64,000 nt of DNA. It comes from Streptococcus oralis (lineage in GTDB: Bacteria; Bacillota; Bacilli; Lactobacillales; Streptococcaceae). The DNA is taken from the NCBI RefSeq assembly GCF_022749195.1, contig NZ_CP094226.1, forward strand, positions 1,018,001 through 1,082,000. Reading direction: 5' to 3'. Both the position numbers and the translations under genes were made by a program. The notes beneath the pieces were generated by a model. It did not search any database. It worked only from the letters and a program-made list of their open reading frames with translations, and was not told the DNA's origin. The first letter of the stretch is position 1. Each line of letters begins with the position of its first letter. Of the stretch, positions 1-8,464 are shown piece after piece.

Positions 1-640
1 ATTCCCCTTTAGCTAGAGCAACATCCTTTCCTTTGATAACAAAAATTTTACATGCATCCGTCAGGATTTCCTTTTCTTGATCAGATAGGGAACCATACAA
101 ATCCATGAAATCCTTGCAACGGAATGTCTGAGGTGTTTGACCTTGATAGAGGTGAGCACGATTTGGAATATCCGTGATAAACTGACCATTTGTACTTTCA
201 ACAATGGTATCAACCGCTTCTACTACTGTGTCAACCGCATCATGATCTTGAGCAAGTTTGATATTGTCCTGAATCATGCGAAGTGTGATAAAAGGACGAA
301 CAGAGTCGTGGGTAACCACGATATCTTCTGGAGTGATTGGACGATAGGCATTAATGGCTTCTATAATCTTCTCGATACTGGTATTGCGATCAGCCCCACC
401 TTTGGTAATGATGATGCGATCCTTGTGGAGAGAAAGATACTTGTCAACTAGGTCCTCAGCGTGTGACACCCAGTCTCCATGAACTCCAACTACAATTTTT
501 TCAATACTTGGTTCTAAGACGAATTTTTCAATTGTGTGGATCAAAATAGGTCGATCACCCAACTCCAAGAATTGTTTTGGTAAATTACTGATTCCCATGC
601 GTGTGCCAGTTCCTCCGGCTAGGATTCCTGCATAGATCAT
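1..640 (-). CDS. tarI: TarI, ribitol-5-phosphate cytidylyltransferase (3' end outside window)
   Basis: The product transfers CMP from CTP to ribitol-5-phosphate, giving the CDP-ribitol used to build teichoic acid. The visible 213 residues begin MIYAGILAGGTGTRMG, the nucleotide-binding loop of the IspD/TarI cytidylyltransferases. Further in are THDSVRPF and EAVDTIVES, also family motifs. Family members are about 235 residues, so only some 20 residues are missing beyond base 1. The start ATG follows a good Shine-Dalgarno (AAAGGAG). In streptococci this gene usually heads the lic operon for teichoic acid choline decoration, with tarJ and licABC downstream; those genes would lie outside this window. 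IspD is the alternative, but the sequence resembles streptococcal TarI more closely. Confidence 0.88.
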   Translation of the reverse strand, partial: MIYAGILAGGTGTRMGISNLPKQFLELGDRPILIHTIEKFVLEPSIEKIVVGVHGDWVSHAEDLVDKYLSLHKDRIIITKGGADRNTSIEKIIEAINAYRPITPEDIVVTHDSVRPFITLRMIQDNIKLAQDHDAVDTVVEAVDTIVESTNGQFITDIPNRAHLYQGQTPQTFRCKDFMDLYGSLSDQEKEILTDACKIFVIKGKDVALAKGE

Positions 641-683
641 TTATATTCTCCTTTAGTTTATTCTAAAAAACTCATTACTATCT

Positions 684-692
684 ATTATATCA
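684..692 (-). promoter_or_regulatory. proximal promoter (P2) of tarI
   Basis: On the minus strand there is a perfect TATAAT with an upstream TG dinucleotide (extended -10), about 45 bases before the tarI start codon. No good -35 is visible, as expected for an extended -10 promoter. It would serve as the constitutive promoter next to the CiaR-type promoter further upstream. Confidence 0.6.
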
Positions 693-869
693 CAATCTGC
701 CTCCATCATGAAAAAAAGACAGAGCGTCATTTAGTCTAATCAACACACCATTAAAGGTAAAAAGTGAACAATGTGTTACTAAATCTGGAAAGACTATAAC
801 AAATTAAGAAATAAAATTAGGTTATCCTCTATATTTTCTGCTTAACGTTCGGTTAACATAGAGTTCTCT

Positions 870-902
870 AGAATATAATAGAATCCTTAAAGAAAACTTA
901 AA
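870..902 (-). promoter_or_regulatory. CiaR-type direct repeat and distal promoter (P1) of tarI
   Basis: Read on the minus strand, positions 902-886 are TTTAAG, five bases, TTTAAG, the exact consensus of the CiaR response-regulator site. Ten bases further on is TATTCT (875-870), a plausible -10 at the spacing described for CiaR-activated promoters. Transcription from here would run about 220 bases to tarI. The lic operon of S. pneumoniae is known to have one CiaR-dependent and one independent promoter, and this layout agrees. Confidence 0.72.
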
Positions 903-1012
903 TGAAATTTATTTGTTTCGCAAAGAATACCAGGTGTGCATAGTAAATTTCTTAAAAGTTGTTTAAGGGACTCATTATAAAAGTTCATATATCTAATGAA
1001 TTAAACAAATAA

Positions 1013-1041
1013 TAGACTTTTGCACCTAAAATTGATAAAAT
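1013..1041 (+). promoter_or_regulatory. candidate ybaB promoter
   Basis: TAGACT (1013-1018) and TAAAAT (1036-1041) are separated by 17 bases and lie 40 bases before the ybaB start. Match to consensus is moderate. Confidence 0.4.
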
Positions 1042-1080
1042 AAAAAGGAAAATAATAGAAAAAGGAAACTGTAAACCGCC

Positions 1081-1380
1081 ATGATGAACATGCAAAACAT
1101 GATGCGCCAAGCACAAAAACTTCAAAAACAAATGGAACAGAGCCAAGCAGAACTCGCTGCCATGGAATTTGTTGGAAAATCAGCTCAGGACCTTGTCCAA
1201 GCAACCCTAACTGGAGACAAAAAAGTTGTCAGCATTGACTTCAACCCAGCAGTTGTAGATCCAGAAGATCTCGAAACCCTTTCTGACATGACTGCGCAAG
1301 CAATTAACGCTGCACTTGAACAAATTGATGAAACGACTAAGAAGAAACTAGGAGCTTTCGCTGGAAAATTGCCTTTCTAA
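1081..1380 (+). CDS. ybaB: YbaB/EbfC family nucleoid-associated DNA-binding protein
   Basis: This 99-residue protein belongs to the YbaB/EbfC family, small dimeric proteins that bind DNA and the nucleoid. The N-terminal half is a methionine- and glutamine-rich helix ([15 protein letters not shown]) expected to form the dimer arm. The C-terminal half carries the family signature ending in [12 protein letters not shown]. Length is normal. The start is either of two adjacent ATG codons; a stop lies three codons upstream, so no longer form exists. The nearest purine run (AAAGGA) is about 15 bases away, unusually far. In many bacteria the gene sits beside dnaX and recR; here it stands alone, with a strong terminator after it. 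Confidence 0.9.
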   Translation: MMNMQNMMRQAQKLQKQMEQSQAELAAMEFVGKSAQDLVQATLTGDKKVVSIDFNPAVVDPEDLETLSDMTAQAINAALEQIDETTKKKLGAFAGKLPF

Positions 1381-1385
1381 TCCAC

Positions 1386-1417
1386 AAAAAAAGAGAAACA
1401 GATGTTTCTCTTTTTTT
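1386..1417. terminator. bidirectional terminator between ybaB and the GDPD gene
   Basis: A 15-base perfect stem (1386-1400 with 1403-1417) has A and T runs on both sides. It can stop ybaB transcripts on the plus strand and the phosphodiesterase gene on the minus strand. Confidence 0.85.
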
Positions 1418-1418
1418 A

Positions 1419-3182
1419 TTAGAAGTCAAAGAATTCCATTGCTTTCTTTAAGAGTAATTCCGTATATTCCGGATCGTCTTGAGCCGTTGTGACTTGTGAC
1501 TGGACCATTTCAAGATCATCAGTAATCATGCCATCTGCGCCGAGACGAACTGCTTTATCAAATGCCTCCGAACCATTTACGGTCCAAACATAGAGTCTCT
1601 GATCAGTTGTCCAGAGTTTATTGACAAAGTATTCATCCAAAGTTGAGTACTCCATAGTGTAACCCGTTGCCTTGGTTCTTGGGAAGATACTGTTATAGGG
1701 AAGAATAAAGTAAATTGGAATTTCAGAATCATAAGTCAACACTTTATCAATCACATGATAGTCTAGTGATTGCATCTGATGCCCATATTTCTTGATAGTC
1801 GCCCCATACTTTTCGAGGAAATGGTCCATCATTTGCGGACTATCTTTTTTACTGGTTTTAATCTCAATCAGCAATTTTTGGTTTAAAGCATTTGCACGCT
1901 CTAAATAGGCATCAAAGCTTGAAATCTTTGTTTGATAACCATTCTCGTAAATATCTGTATTTGTTAATTCATCCAGAGTCAAATCTTGTGGTGTAGCATT
2001 AATACCTGTTAAATTTTTGAGGTTGGCATCGTGCATCATCACGAACTGACCGTCTTTCGTTTCCTGCACATCCATTTCGATGAGATCAGGTTTTAGTTGA
2101 GCTGTTTTTTCTAAAGACTGCACAGTATTTTGAACACCGTTTTTATTACTTACTCCTCTGTGCGAAATCACTAAAGGTGTATTGGTATCCGGAGATTCCA
2201 GATAAACGTAGCCTTCTATGGCAAAGAAGATGCTTGCACACCCCATGACACCCCATCTCATCAGATGATCTTTCTTTCGCCTTGGCATGATCTCCAACTC
2301 TTCTCCTGTCAGGAAGGAAACAAACTTCACTAAGAAGTAAGTCAGAGTCATATAATGGAAATTTTTAATCAAGACAAAATTAATCACACCGAGAATCAAG
2401 GATTCTTTTTGAGTTAAATTATCCATCACTGCTTGCGCAAAAAGCAAGGGAATTAACAAACCAAAGAAGAAGAGATAGGTTTTAATGATAATGAGTAATA
2501 GATGCCAAGAGAAGAATAGGACATTTTTCTTTGTCTTTTGGAGACTATATTTCACACTTTCTCTTACGGTCTTTCTTTCAAAGAGAATCTTAGGAAGAGC
2601 AAACATAAATCGGACAGAGATGTAGAGAAAGATCCAAGCGGATGCTATGATCATCAGACCTACCAGCCAATGTTTACCTTCCCAATAATTCACAATAAAA
2701 TCAGGGATAATAATCTTGTTGAGGTAGTAGATTTTTAAAATCTTACGGATGAACGGGAAAAGCAAAGCAATGTAAAAAAAGACAAAGGCCATCTTACAAA
2801 AGCTCAATCGCTTAACGAATAGAAAGCTCTGGTGAAATACTTTTCTACTATACTCAATTAAAGTTCTCTTTTCATGATAGAGAAGGTGACGAGCACCGAT
2901 AAACAAAAGACAAATCTGGAAATAGGCAACCAGGAGATTGATTGCAATTAAGATGAGAAAGGCTAAACTGATAAAAGGCGAGCCTTGTATAATCGCCCAA
3001 AAGTTATTGTAGGAGATAAACAAGTAACCTGTTTGTCTCAGAAGGATGCCAGCAATCCACGAATTTAATGGTAGCCAGACAAACTCAACCATCATAAATA
3101 TCAAGAAAAATAGAAATAAAATCTTATCTAGGTTATAGTATATCTTCCTAAAACCTAGCTTTTTAGGTTTTTCAGGTTTCAT
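1419..3182 (-). CDS. membrane glycerophosphodiester phosphodiesterase
   Basis: The enzyme is predicted to hydrolyse glycerophosphodiesters to glycerol-3-phosphate and an alcohol. Residues 1-330 contain several hydrophobic segments of the GDPD-associated membrane domain. The catalytic domain follows: HRG near residue 341, the metal-binding EMD motif (LIEMDVQ), MMHD, and LLIEIKT. The usual PENT after HRG is VQNT here; the known metal ligands are still present. I chose the ATG at 3182 because TAGGAG lies five bases before it; the in-frame GTG two codons upstream overlaps that site. It is six bases downstream of the exonuclease gene, so the two are probably co-transcribed. Lipid turnover or teichoic acid remodelling is a reasonable role, but the substrate is not shown. 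Confidence 0.85.
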   Translation of the reverse strand: MKPEKPKKLGFRKIYYNLDKILFLFFLIFMMVEFVWLPLNSWIAGILLRQTGYLFISYNNFWAIIQGSPFISLAFLILIAINLLVAYFQICLLFIGARHLLYHEKRTLIEYSRKVFHQSFLFVKRLSFCKMAFVFFYIALLFPFIRKILKIYYLNKIIIPDFIVNYWEGKHWLVGLMIIASAWIFLYISVRFMFALPKILFERKTVRESVKYSLQKTKKNVLFFSWHLLLIIIKTYLFFFGLLIPLLFAQAVMDNLTQKESLILGVINFVLIKNFHYMTLTYFLVKFVSFLTGEELEIMPRRKKDHLMRWGVMGCASIFFAIEGYVYLESPDTNTPLVISHRGVSNKNGVQNTVQSLEKTAQLKPDLIEMDVQETKDGQFVMMHDANLKNLTGINATPQDLTLDELTNTDIYENGYQTKISSFDAYLERANALNQKLLIEIKTSKKDSPQMMDHFLEKYGATIKKYGHQMQSLDYHVIDKVLTYDSEIPIYFILPYNSIFPRTKATGYTMEYSTLDEYFVNKLWTTDQRLYVWTVNGSEAFDKAVRLGADGMITDDLEMVQSQVTTAQDDPEYTELLLKKAMEFFDF

Positions 3183-3190
3183 AGGCACTC

Positions 3191-3784
3191 CTAGTCTAAA
3201 AATTGGGATAAATCTAAGCCACCGAAAGGATTATTCATAGAAAAACTACTCTGGTCTTCTATTAATAGCTTTCCTTCATCTGATTCCAAAAAAGCTTCGT
3301 AAACACGCGCCGTCATGCGGGCGTCTTCTAAACTGTTATGAGACTTCCCGTGAAAGCCTAAAAAATTCGCTACAGTTTGTAATTTAAGATTGGCTATGCC
3401 GTGTAAATCAGAACTACGGCGTTCAAAAGCCTCCTCATATAAATCAACCTTATACTGGTCACGATAATCAATACCATGCTCCAAGAGAATAGGCAAATCA
3501 CTCTTAGCTGCATTGTATCCAACAATAGGTAAGTCGCCAACAAATGCTTGAAAGTCCTTTAAAACTTGTTCTACTTTTGGCGCATCTTTCAAGGTTTCAG
3601 CTGTGATTCCAGTCAAACCATTGATAAAACTCTTCAATGGTGCTGTAGTATGAACATAAGAATCAAAAGCAGCACTTTCTTGTCCATCTTGAAAGCGGAC
3701 TGCCGATACTTGAATTAAATGGGTAACCCCCTCGTGTTGATTGAATTCCAAATCAAAGGCGATATAATCTCTTAATTTTTCCAT
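3191..3784 (-). CDS. DnaQ-like 3'-5' exonuclease
   Basis: This 197-residue protein has the DEDDh exonuclease fold. The first acidic motif is FDLEFN near the N terminus. A second is YNAAKSDLPIL in the middle. The last is HNSLEDA, with the catalytic histidine and aspartate (GKSHNSLEDARMTARVYE). It resembles the proofreading epsilon subunit and other small single-domain exonucleases, and would remove nucleotides from 3' ends of DNA or RNA. The start ATG is preceded by TGAGG. It appears to be the first gene of a two-gene unit with the membrane phosphodiesterase; no functional link between the two is evident. Confidence 0.82.
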   Translation of the reverse strand: MEKLRDYIAFDLEFNQHEGVTHLIQVSAVRFQDGQESAAFDSYVHTTAPLKSFINGLTGITAETLKDAPKVEQVLKDFQAFVGDLPIVGYNAAKSDLPILLEHGIDYRDQYKVDLYEEAFERRSSDLHGIANLKLQTVANFLGFHGKSHNSLEDARMTARVYEAFLESDEGKLLIEDQSSFSMNNPFGGLDLSQFLD

Positions 3785-3825
3785 TATTTACCTCAATTAC
3801 TACCCAAAATAAACTATAAATAATA

Positions 3826-3867
3826 AAAGAAGCCATTAGGTTAGTGAGTAACCCAAACAGCTTCTTT
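3826..3867 (-). terminator. rocS terminator
   Basis: On the minus strand an AAAGAAGC / GCTTCTTT stem with an inner GGTTA / TAACC stem overlaps the last two bases of the rocS stop codon. The exit side continues TTTATT. Confidence 0.7.
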
Positions 3868-4360
3868 ATTTTCCTCCAAAAAGGCGAGCAAAAAAGCCTT
3901 TTTTGGTTGCTTGGACTTCTTCTTTTGCTTGGTCCAACTCGAGTTTCAAGGTTTCTTGATCCTTCATCGCTTGAAGAGTTAACTGTTGCTGTTGGTCCAA
4001 CTGTTTGTCCTTTTCAGCAATCTGGCGGTCTTTGATACGCATCTGTTCATCTTTTTCTGATAACTGGCGATCTTTAGCCTTGAGCTGCTCGTACAAGCGA
4101 AGAATTTCAGCGTTTTTTTCATCGACCAAGATTTCCATCAGTTCACGTTGTTTGACATCATCACTGACAGGCTCATCTTCAAAAATTGTTTTTTTATAGA
4201 TTTCTTCTAGCTTAATCAAGCCACTTCGAGTAACTACAGTTACACCTTTGTCATTTTTTTTCGTGTCCTCTTCTGGAAGTTCTTTGACACGATTGTTGAT
4301 TGCTTGACGAGATAATCCTAAGACCTCTGCAATCTCACTGACGGTCATTTCAATACTCAT
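3866..4360 (-). CDS. rocS: RocS, chromosome segregation regulator
   Basis: This 164-residue protein matches pneumococcal RocS, which binds DNA and the membrane and works with the ParB and capsule-kinase systems in chromosome segregation and nucleoid protection. The layout is clear. A helix-turn-helix is at about residues 5-25 (VSEIAEVLGLSRQAINNRV). A long coiled coil is at about 85-150, with repeated KDRQLSEKDEQ-like units. The C-terminal tail KKGFFARLFGGK can form the short amphipathic membrane helix. The DUF536 label is the general family name. It is transcribed alone from a near-consensus promoter and ends in its own hairpin. The N-terminal domain resembles plasmid replication-control proteins, which may explain other annotations seen for it. 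Confidence 0.9.
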   Translation of the reverse strand: MSIEMTVSEIAEVLGLSRQAINNRVKELPEEDTKKNDKGVTVVTRSGLIKLEEIYKKTIFEDEPVSDDVKQRELMEILVDEKNAEILRLYEQLKAKDRQLSEKDEQMRIKDRQIAEKDKQLDQQQQLTLQAMKDQETLKLELDQAKEEVQATKKGFFARLFGGK

Positions 4361-4399
4361 AATATCCTCTGAAACGTTTTCTAGCTTTTCTTTATTTAA

Positions 4400-4428
4400 A
4401 TCTTATCATAAGCTAGATAAACTGTCAA
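4400..4428 (-). promoter_or_regulatory. rocS promoter
   Basis: On the minus strand, TTGACA (4428-4423), 17 bases, then TAAGAT (4405-4400). This is close to the sigma-A consensus, about 40 bases before the rocS start. Confidence 0.75.
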
Positions 4429-4436
4429 ATTTCCGC

Positions 4437-5129
4437 TTAATCTAAGGCCTTTAAAAAGGCTAGTAAGACTTGGGCAGAACGACGTCCAGCTTCGATAATA
4501 AACTCATCAAAAGAGATAGAGGCTTCGTGATTGGCATTGTCACTCATGGCACGAATGACTAGAAACGGTAAATTAAGAGACTGAGCCGCTTGAGCAATGG
4601 CTGCACCCTCCATTTCAACTGCTAAAACATCAGGGAAGTGGGATTTGATACTAGCAATCTTATCATCTCCAGCTATAAAACTGTCCCCTGTAGCAATCAA
4701 GCCTAGGTGCCAGGTCTGTTCTAACTGAGATAAGTTTTCTTTAATCCTAGCGATAAACTTCTTATCAGATTCAAAGTAAAGAGGTTGACCAGCCATTTGG
4801 CCATAAGCATAGCCAAAAGCAGTCACATCCACATCATGATAAGCCAACTTATCCGCAATCACTACATCTCCAACAGCAATCCCTTCAGCAAGAGCACCTG
4901 CAGATCCTGTATTGATGATGGCTTCTACTTGGAAATGGTTAGCTAGAATAGCTACACTCATAGCCGACATGACCTTTCCAATCCCACTCTGAACCAGAAC
5001 AACTTCTGTCTTGCCAACAGTGCCAGTGTAGTAAGTATTTCCTAAGACTTGGACTTCTTGAGGTTTATCCAAATTCTGAGTTAAATATACGAGTTCTTCT
5101 GGCATGGCAGCAATGATTCCAATTTTCAT
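4437..5129 (-). CDS. mtnN: 5'-methylthioadenosine/S-adenosylhomocysteine nucleosidase
   Basis: The enzyme splits adenine from methylthioadenosine and S-adenosylhomocysteine, recycling methyl-donor by-products and supplying the precursor of autoinducer-2. The sequence begins MKIGIIAAMPEELVYL, the family N terminus. It includes NTGSAGAL, EMEGAAIAQAA (substrate binding) and the catalytic aspartate in IRAMSDNA. At 230 residues it has the normal length. I prefer the ATG at 5129 because AAAGGA sits just before it; a start five codons upstream would add MKGLE and has no better site. It follows macP by 15 bases and is the last gene of the glmU operon. Confidence 0.95.
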   Translation of the reverse strand: MKIGIIAAMPEELVYLTQNLDKPQEVQVLGNTYYTGTVGKTEVVLVQSGIGKVMSAMSVAILANHFQVEAIINTGSAGALAEGIAVGDVVIADKLAYHDVDVTAFGYAYGQMAGQPLYFESDKKFIARIKENLSQLEQTWHLGLIATGDSFIAGDDKIASIKSHFPDVLAVEMEGAAIAQAAQSLNLPFLVIRAMSDNANHEASISFDEFIIEAGRRSAQVLLAFLKALD

Positions 5130-5144
5130 TTCAAGTCCTTTCAA

Positions 5145-5456
5145 TTACAAGAGTTTCATTGCCAACACTAACAAAATCAAAAGTAGGATGACTGCAAACA
5201 AGATGCGATTGAGTTTCGAATTAAAAACATTTCTCTTAGTGTTCTCAATGCGGCGACTCTTATGAATTGTTGGTTCTACTTCGATTGTAAGTGTATCTTG
5301 ACTAAAACCGTGGTCTCTAGAGCGTGAATAACCAAAATGTTGTGAAGACGTTGGTAGGATCTTTGTTTCCTCATCATCTTGAAGAGGTGGTCCTGAGATT
5401 TTCTCACCTCGGTTGGCACGTTCAATCATTTCGTCTGTTAATAAAGGTTTTCCCAT
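5145..5456 (-). CDS. macP: MacP, membrane-anchored cofactor of PBP2a
   Basis: This 103-residue protein matches streptococcal MacP, an activator of the class A penicillin-binding protein PBP2a and a target of the serine/threonine kinase StkP. The cytoplasmic N terminus opens [20 protein letters not shown]. The acidic-threonine stretch DDEETKILP (Thr31 here) corresponds to the phosphorylated region reported for pneumococcus. A single transmembrane helix ends the protein (about residues 85-103, [19 protein letters not shown]). It lies between the NUDIX gene and mtnN in the glmU operon, so a regulator of cell-wall polymerisation is made together with the enzyme for UDP-GlcNAc. A family label without function (hypothetical) is common for this gene. 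Confidence 0.88.
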   Translation of the reverse strand: MGKPLLTDEMIERANRGEKISGPPLQDDEETKILPTSSQHFGYSRSRDHGFSQDTLTIEVEPTIHKSRRIENTKRNVFNSKLNRILFAVILLLILLVLAMKLL

Positions 5457-5467
5457 GGGTTTCTCCT

Positions 5468-6013
5468 CTATTTCTTTTGTAGTTCCCAGTACTGGATCGC
5501 CATAATGGTCTTGGCATCACAGATATGACCTGACTGGATCAGGTTCTTGGCATCCTCTAGACTCACTTCTAGAACTTCCAAAGTTTCATCATCGTCTTGA
5601 GGGCGAGGATTTTCCACCTTGACCAAATCACTAGCAAGGTAGAGTTTTAGTTTTTCATTACAAAATCCAATCGCAGAATAGAAATCGTATATCAGCTCTA
5701 ACTTAGCCGTGTAGGCAACTTCTTCTTCCAATTCACGAAGTGCCGCTGCCATTGGATCAGCATTTTCACCAAGTTCTAGTTTACCTGCAGGAATCTCATA
5801 AGAAACCGCCTCGATAGCCTTTCGGTATTGCTTAACGAGAACGATTTTGTCTTCGGCTGTCACAGCTAGTACACAAACAGCTCCATTGTGAAAAATCAAG
5901 TCACGTTGGGCAGTCCCCTTTCCTTCTGGTAGTTCCACCTGGTCTTGTACTAGTTTGAAAATAGGACCTTGATAGATTTCCTTCCGACTAATCGTTTTTT
6001 CTTCAAATTCCAT
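5468..6013 (-). CDS. nudF: NUDIX hydrolase, probable ADP-ribose pyrophosphatase
   Basis: This 181-residue enzyme should hydrolyse ADP-ribose or related nucleoside diphosphate derivatives. The NUDIX box is visible at about residues 78-102, with GKLELGEN leading into [10 protein letters not shown]; the glutamates coordinate magnesium. The upstream motif VRQYR-like ([22 protein letters not shown]) is typical of the ADP-ribose subfamily. The start ATG is ten bases after the glmU stop, so it is translated from the glmU message. Exact substrate cannot be told from sequence. Confidence 0.85.
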   Translation of the reverse strand: MEFEEKTISRKEIYQGPIFKLVQDQVELPEGKGTAQRDLIFHNGAVCVLAVTAEDKIVLVKQYRKAIEAVSYEIPAGKLELGENADPMAAALRELEEEVAYTAKLELIYDFYSAIGFCNEKLKLYLASDLVKVENPRPQDDDETLEVLEVSLEDAKNLIQSGHICDAKTIMAIQYWELQKK

Positions 6014-6022
6014 GACAAACTC

Positions 6023-7417
<1,395 letters not shown>

Positions 7418-7433
7418 CTAGAAATTCCCTTAT

Positions 7434-7442
7434 ATTATACCA
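7434..7442 (-). promoter_or_regulatory. glmU operon promoter
   Basis: On the minus strand, TATAAT (7439-7434) is preceded by TGG, an extended -10, about 32 bases before the glmU start. No clear -35 is visible. Confidence 0.6.
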
Positions 7443-7520
7443 TAATTTAGTTTCTTAGGAGTAAACAAACAGAGAAATAGGGAAAAGACGCCCATATATT
7501 CACTTTTTCCGATGTTTTCT

Positions 7521-7549
7521 TTGATTTTTTTATCTATTTACGTTAAACT
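7521..7549 (+). promoter_or_regulatory. promoter of the GH25 gene
   Basis: TTGATT (7521-7526), 17 bases, TAAACT (7544-7549). The expected transcription start near 7556 is one or two bases from the ATG at 7558, so little or no leader would remain. Confidence 0.55.
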
Positions 7550-7557
7550 ATTTAAAT

Positions 7558-8358
7558 ATGAGAAAAAAGATTCATCCAGCTATTATTTTTACTTTATTTA
7601 CTATATTTATAGCTATTTTGATCCTCAATAGACCAACTTATGAAGACCACCCTGTCAAATCAAAACCCAATGCAGTCCAGGTTGAAAATCAGGCCTTGCA
7701 TAATCTTGACAAACCTATTATTGACGTCTCTGGCTGGCAAAGACCTGAGGAAATCAACTACGATACCTTGTCTCAAAATATTTCTGGTGTTATTGTTCGT
7801 GTCCACAACGGGGCTCAGCATACTGAAACAAATAACGCCGCCCATGTCAATGGTGTCGATAAAGCCTATATAAATCATATTTCAGAATTTCAAAAACGCA
7901 ATGTTCCAGTTGCTGTCTATGCCTATCTAGCAGGTACTAGCAAGGAAGAAATGGAAAAAGCTGCTGAAGTTTTCTACAACTCTGCTTCTCCTTACAACCC
8001 TAGTTACTACTGGCTTGATGTTGAAGAAAAAACAATGTCTGATATGAACGAAGGGGTCGAAGCGTTTCGTGCCAAACTGGAATCTTTAGGTGCTAAAAAT
8101 ATCGGGATTTACATTGGTGTTTATTTCATGCAAGAGCATAGTATCAATACAGCCAAGTTCTCTGCTGTCTGGATTCCATCTTATGGGACGGATTCAGGTT
8201 ACTTTGAAACCACGCCTAATACTGATTTAGACTATGACCTCCATCAGTATACTTCAAAAGGAAGAATTGCTGGATTTGAGCATCATTTAGATATTAATCT
8301 CATTTCTACCTTGAAGGAAAAAGAAGAAACCTTCAGAAAACTATTTTTAAGACCATAA
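7558..8358 (+). CDS. GH25 family lysozyme, membrane-anchored
   Basis: This 266-residue protein is predicted to cleave the glycan strands of peptidoglycan. The N terminus has one hydrophobic segment (about residues 8-25, AIIFTLFTIFIAILIL) that would anchor it or act as a signal. The GH25 domain starts near residue 53 with IIDVSGWQ, carrying the first catalytic aspartate. The second acidic motif YYWLDVEEKTM is near residue 160. No choline-binding or other wall-binding repeats follow, unlike LytC. There is no Shine-Dalgarno before the ATG; see the promoter entry. It is followed by its own terminator. Whether it hydrolyses intact wall, modified wall or acts in septum cleavage cannot be said. Confidence 0.83.
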   Translation: MRKKIHPAIIFTLFTIFIAILILNRPTYEDHPVKSKPNAVQVENQALHNLDKPIIDVSGWQRPEEINYDTLSQNISGVIVRVHNGAQHTETNNAAHVNGVDKAYINHISEFQKRNVPVAVYAYLAGTSKEEMEKAAEVFYNSASPYNPSYYWLDVEEKTMSDMNEGVEAFRAKLESLGAKNIGIYIGVYFMQEHSINTAKFSAVWIPSYGTDSGYFETTPNTDLDYDLHQYTSKGRIAGFEHHLDINLISTLKEKEETFRKLFLRP

Positions 8359-8396
8359 GACAAGTGAAATTGCTCTCTTTTCCACTTGTCTTTTTA
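8358..8396 (+). terminator. terminator after the GH25 gene
   Basis: AGACAAGTG (8358-8366) pairs with CACTTGTCT (8383-8391), followed by a T-rich tract. The stem begins at the last base of the stop codon. Confidence 0.75.
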
Positions 8397-8411
8397 TTTT
8401 CTTCTCGTCTG

Positions 8412-8420
8412 TGTTATAAT
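8412..8420 (+). promoter_or_regulatory. promoter of the popT-ebsC operon
   Basis: A perfect TATAAT at 8415-8420 lies about 40 bases before the popT start. No strong -35 is visible. Confidence 0.5.
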
Positions 8421-8443
8421 TAATTGAATAGAGAAAGAATTTT

Positions 8444-8464
8444 ATGAAATTGAGGATTTTATGA
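8444..8464 (+). CDS. possible six-codon leader peptide before popT
   Basis: ATG at 8444 opens the frame MKLRIL and stops at TGA 8462-8464, which overlaps the popT ATG at 8461 as ATGATGA-type coupling. Purines GAGAAAG stand upstream. Such a short frame may be chance, but the overlap would allow translational coupling. Confidence 0.25.
   Translation: MKLRIL

Larger units (their letters stand above)
641..1080. other. intergenic control region between tarI and ybaB
   Basis: This is a 440-base, AT-rich gap between two divergent genes. It holds the two tarI promoters on the minus strand and one candidate ybaB promoter on the plus strand. Near 713-763 the minus strand has AACACA and TGTGTT arms followed by a run of Ts, a weak hairpin that could be a leader attenuator. 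No reading frame with a ribosome-binding site was found. Confidence 0.5.

Noticed and set aside
137..451. 104-residue frame antisense to tarI
   Set aside because: Opposite strand of a conserved cytidylyltransferase; no ribosome site before its ATG.
4368..4386. AGAAAACGTTTCAG-like cre site in the rocS leader
   Set aside because: It has two or more mismatches at fixed positions, so it may be chance in AT-rich sequence.
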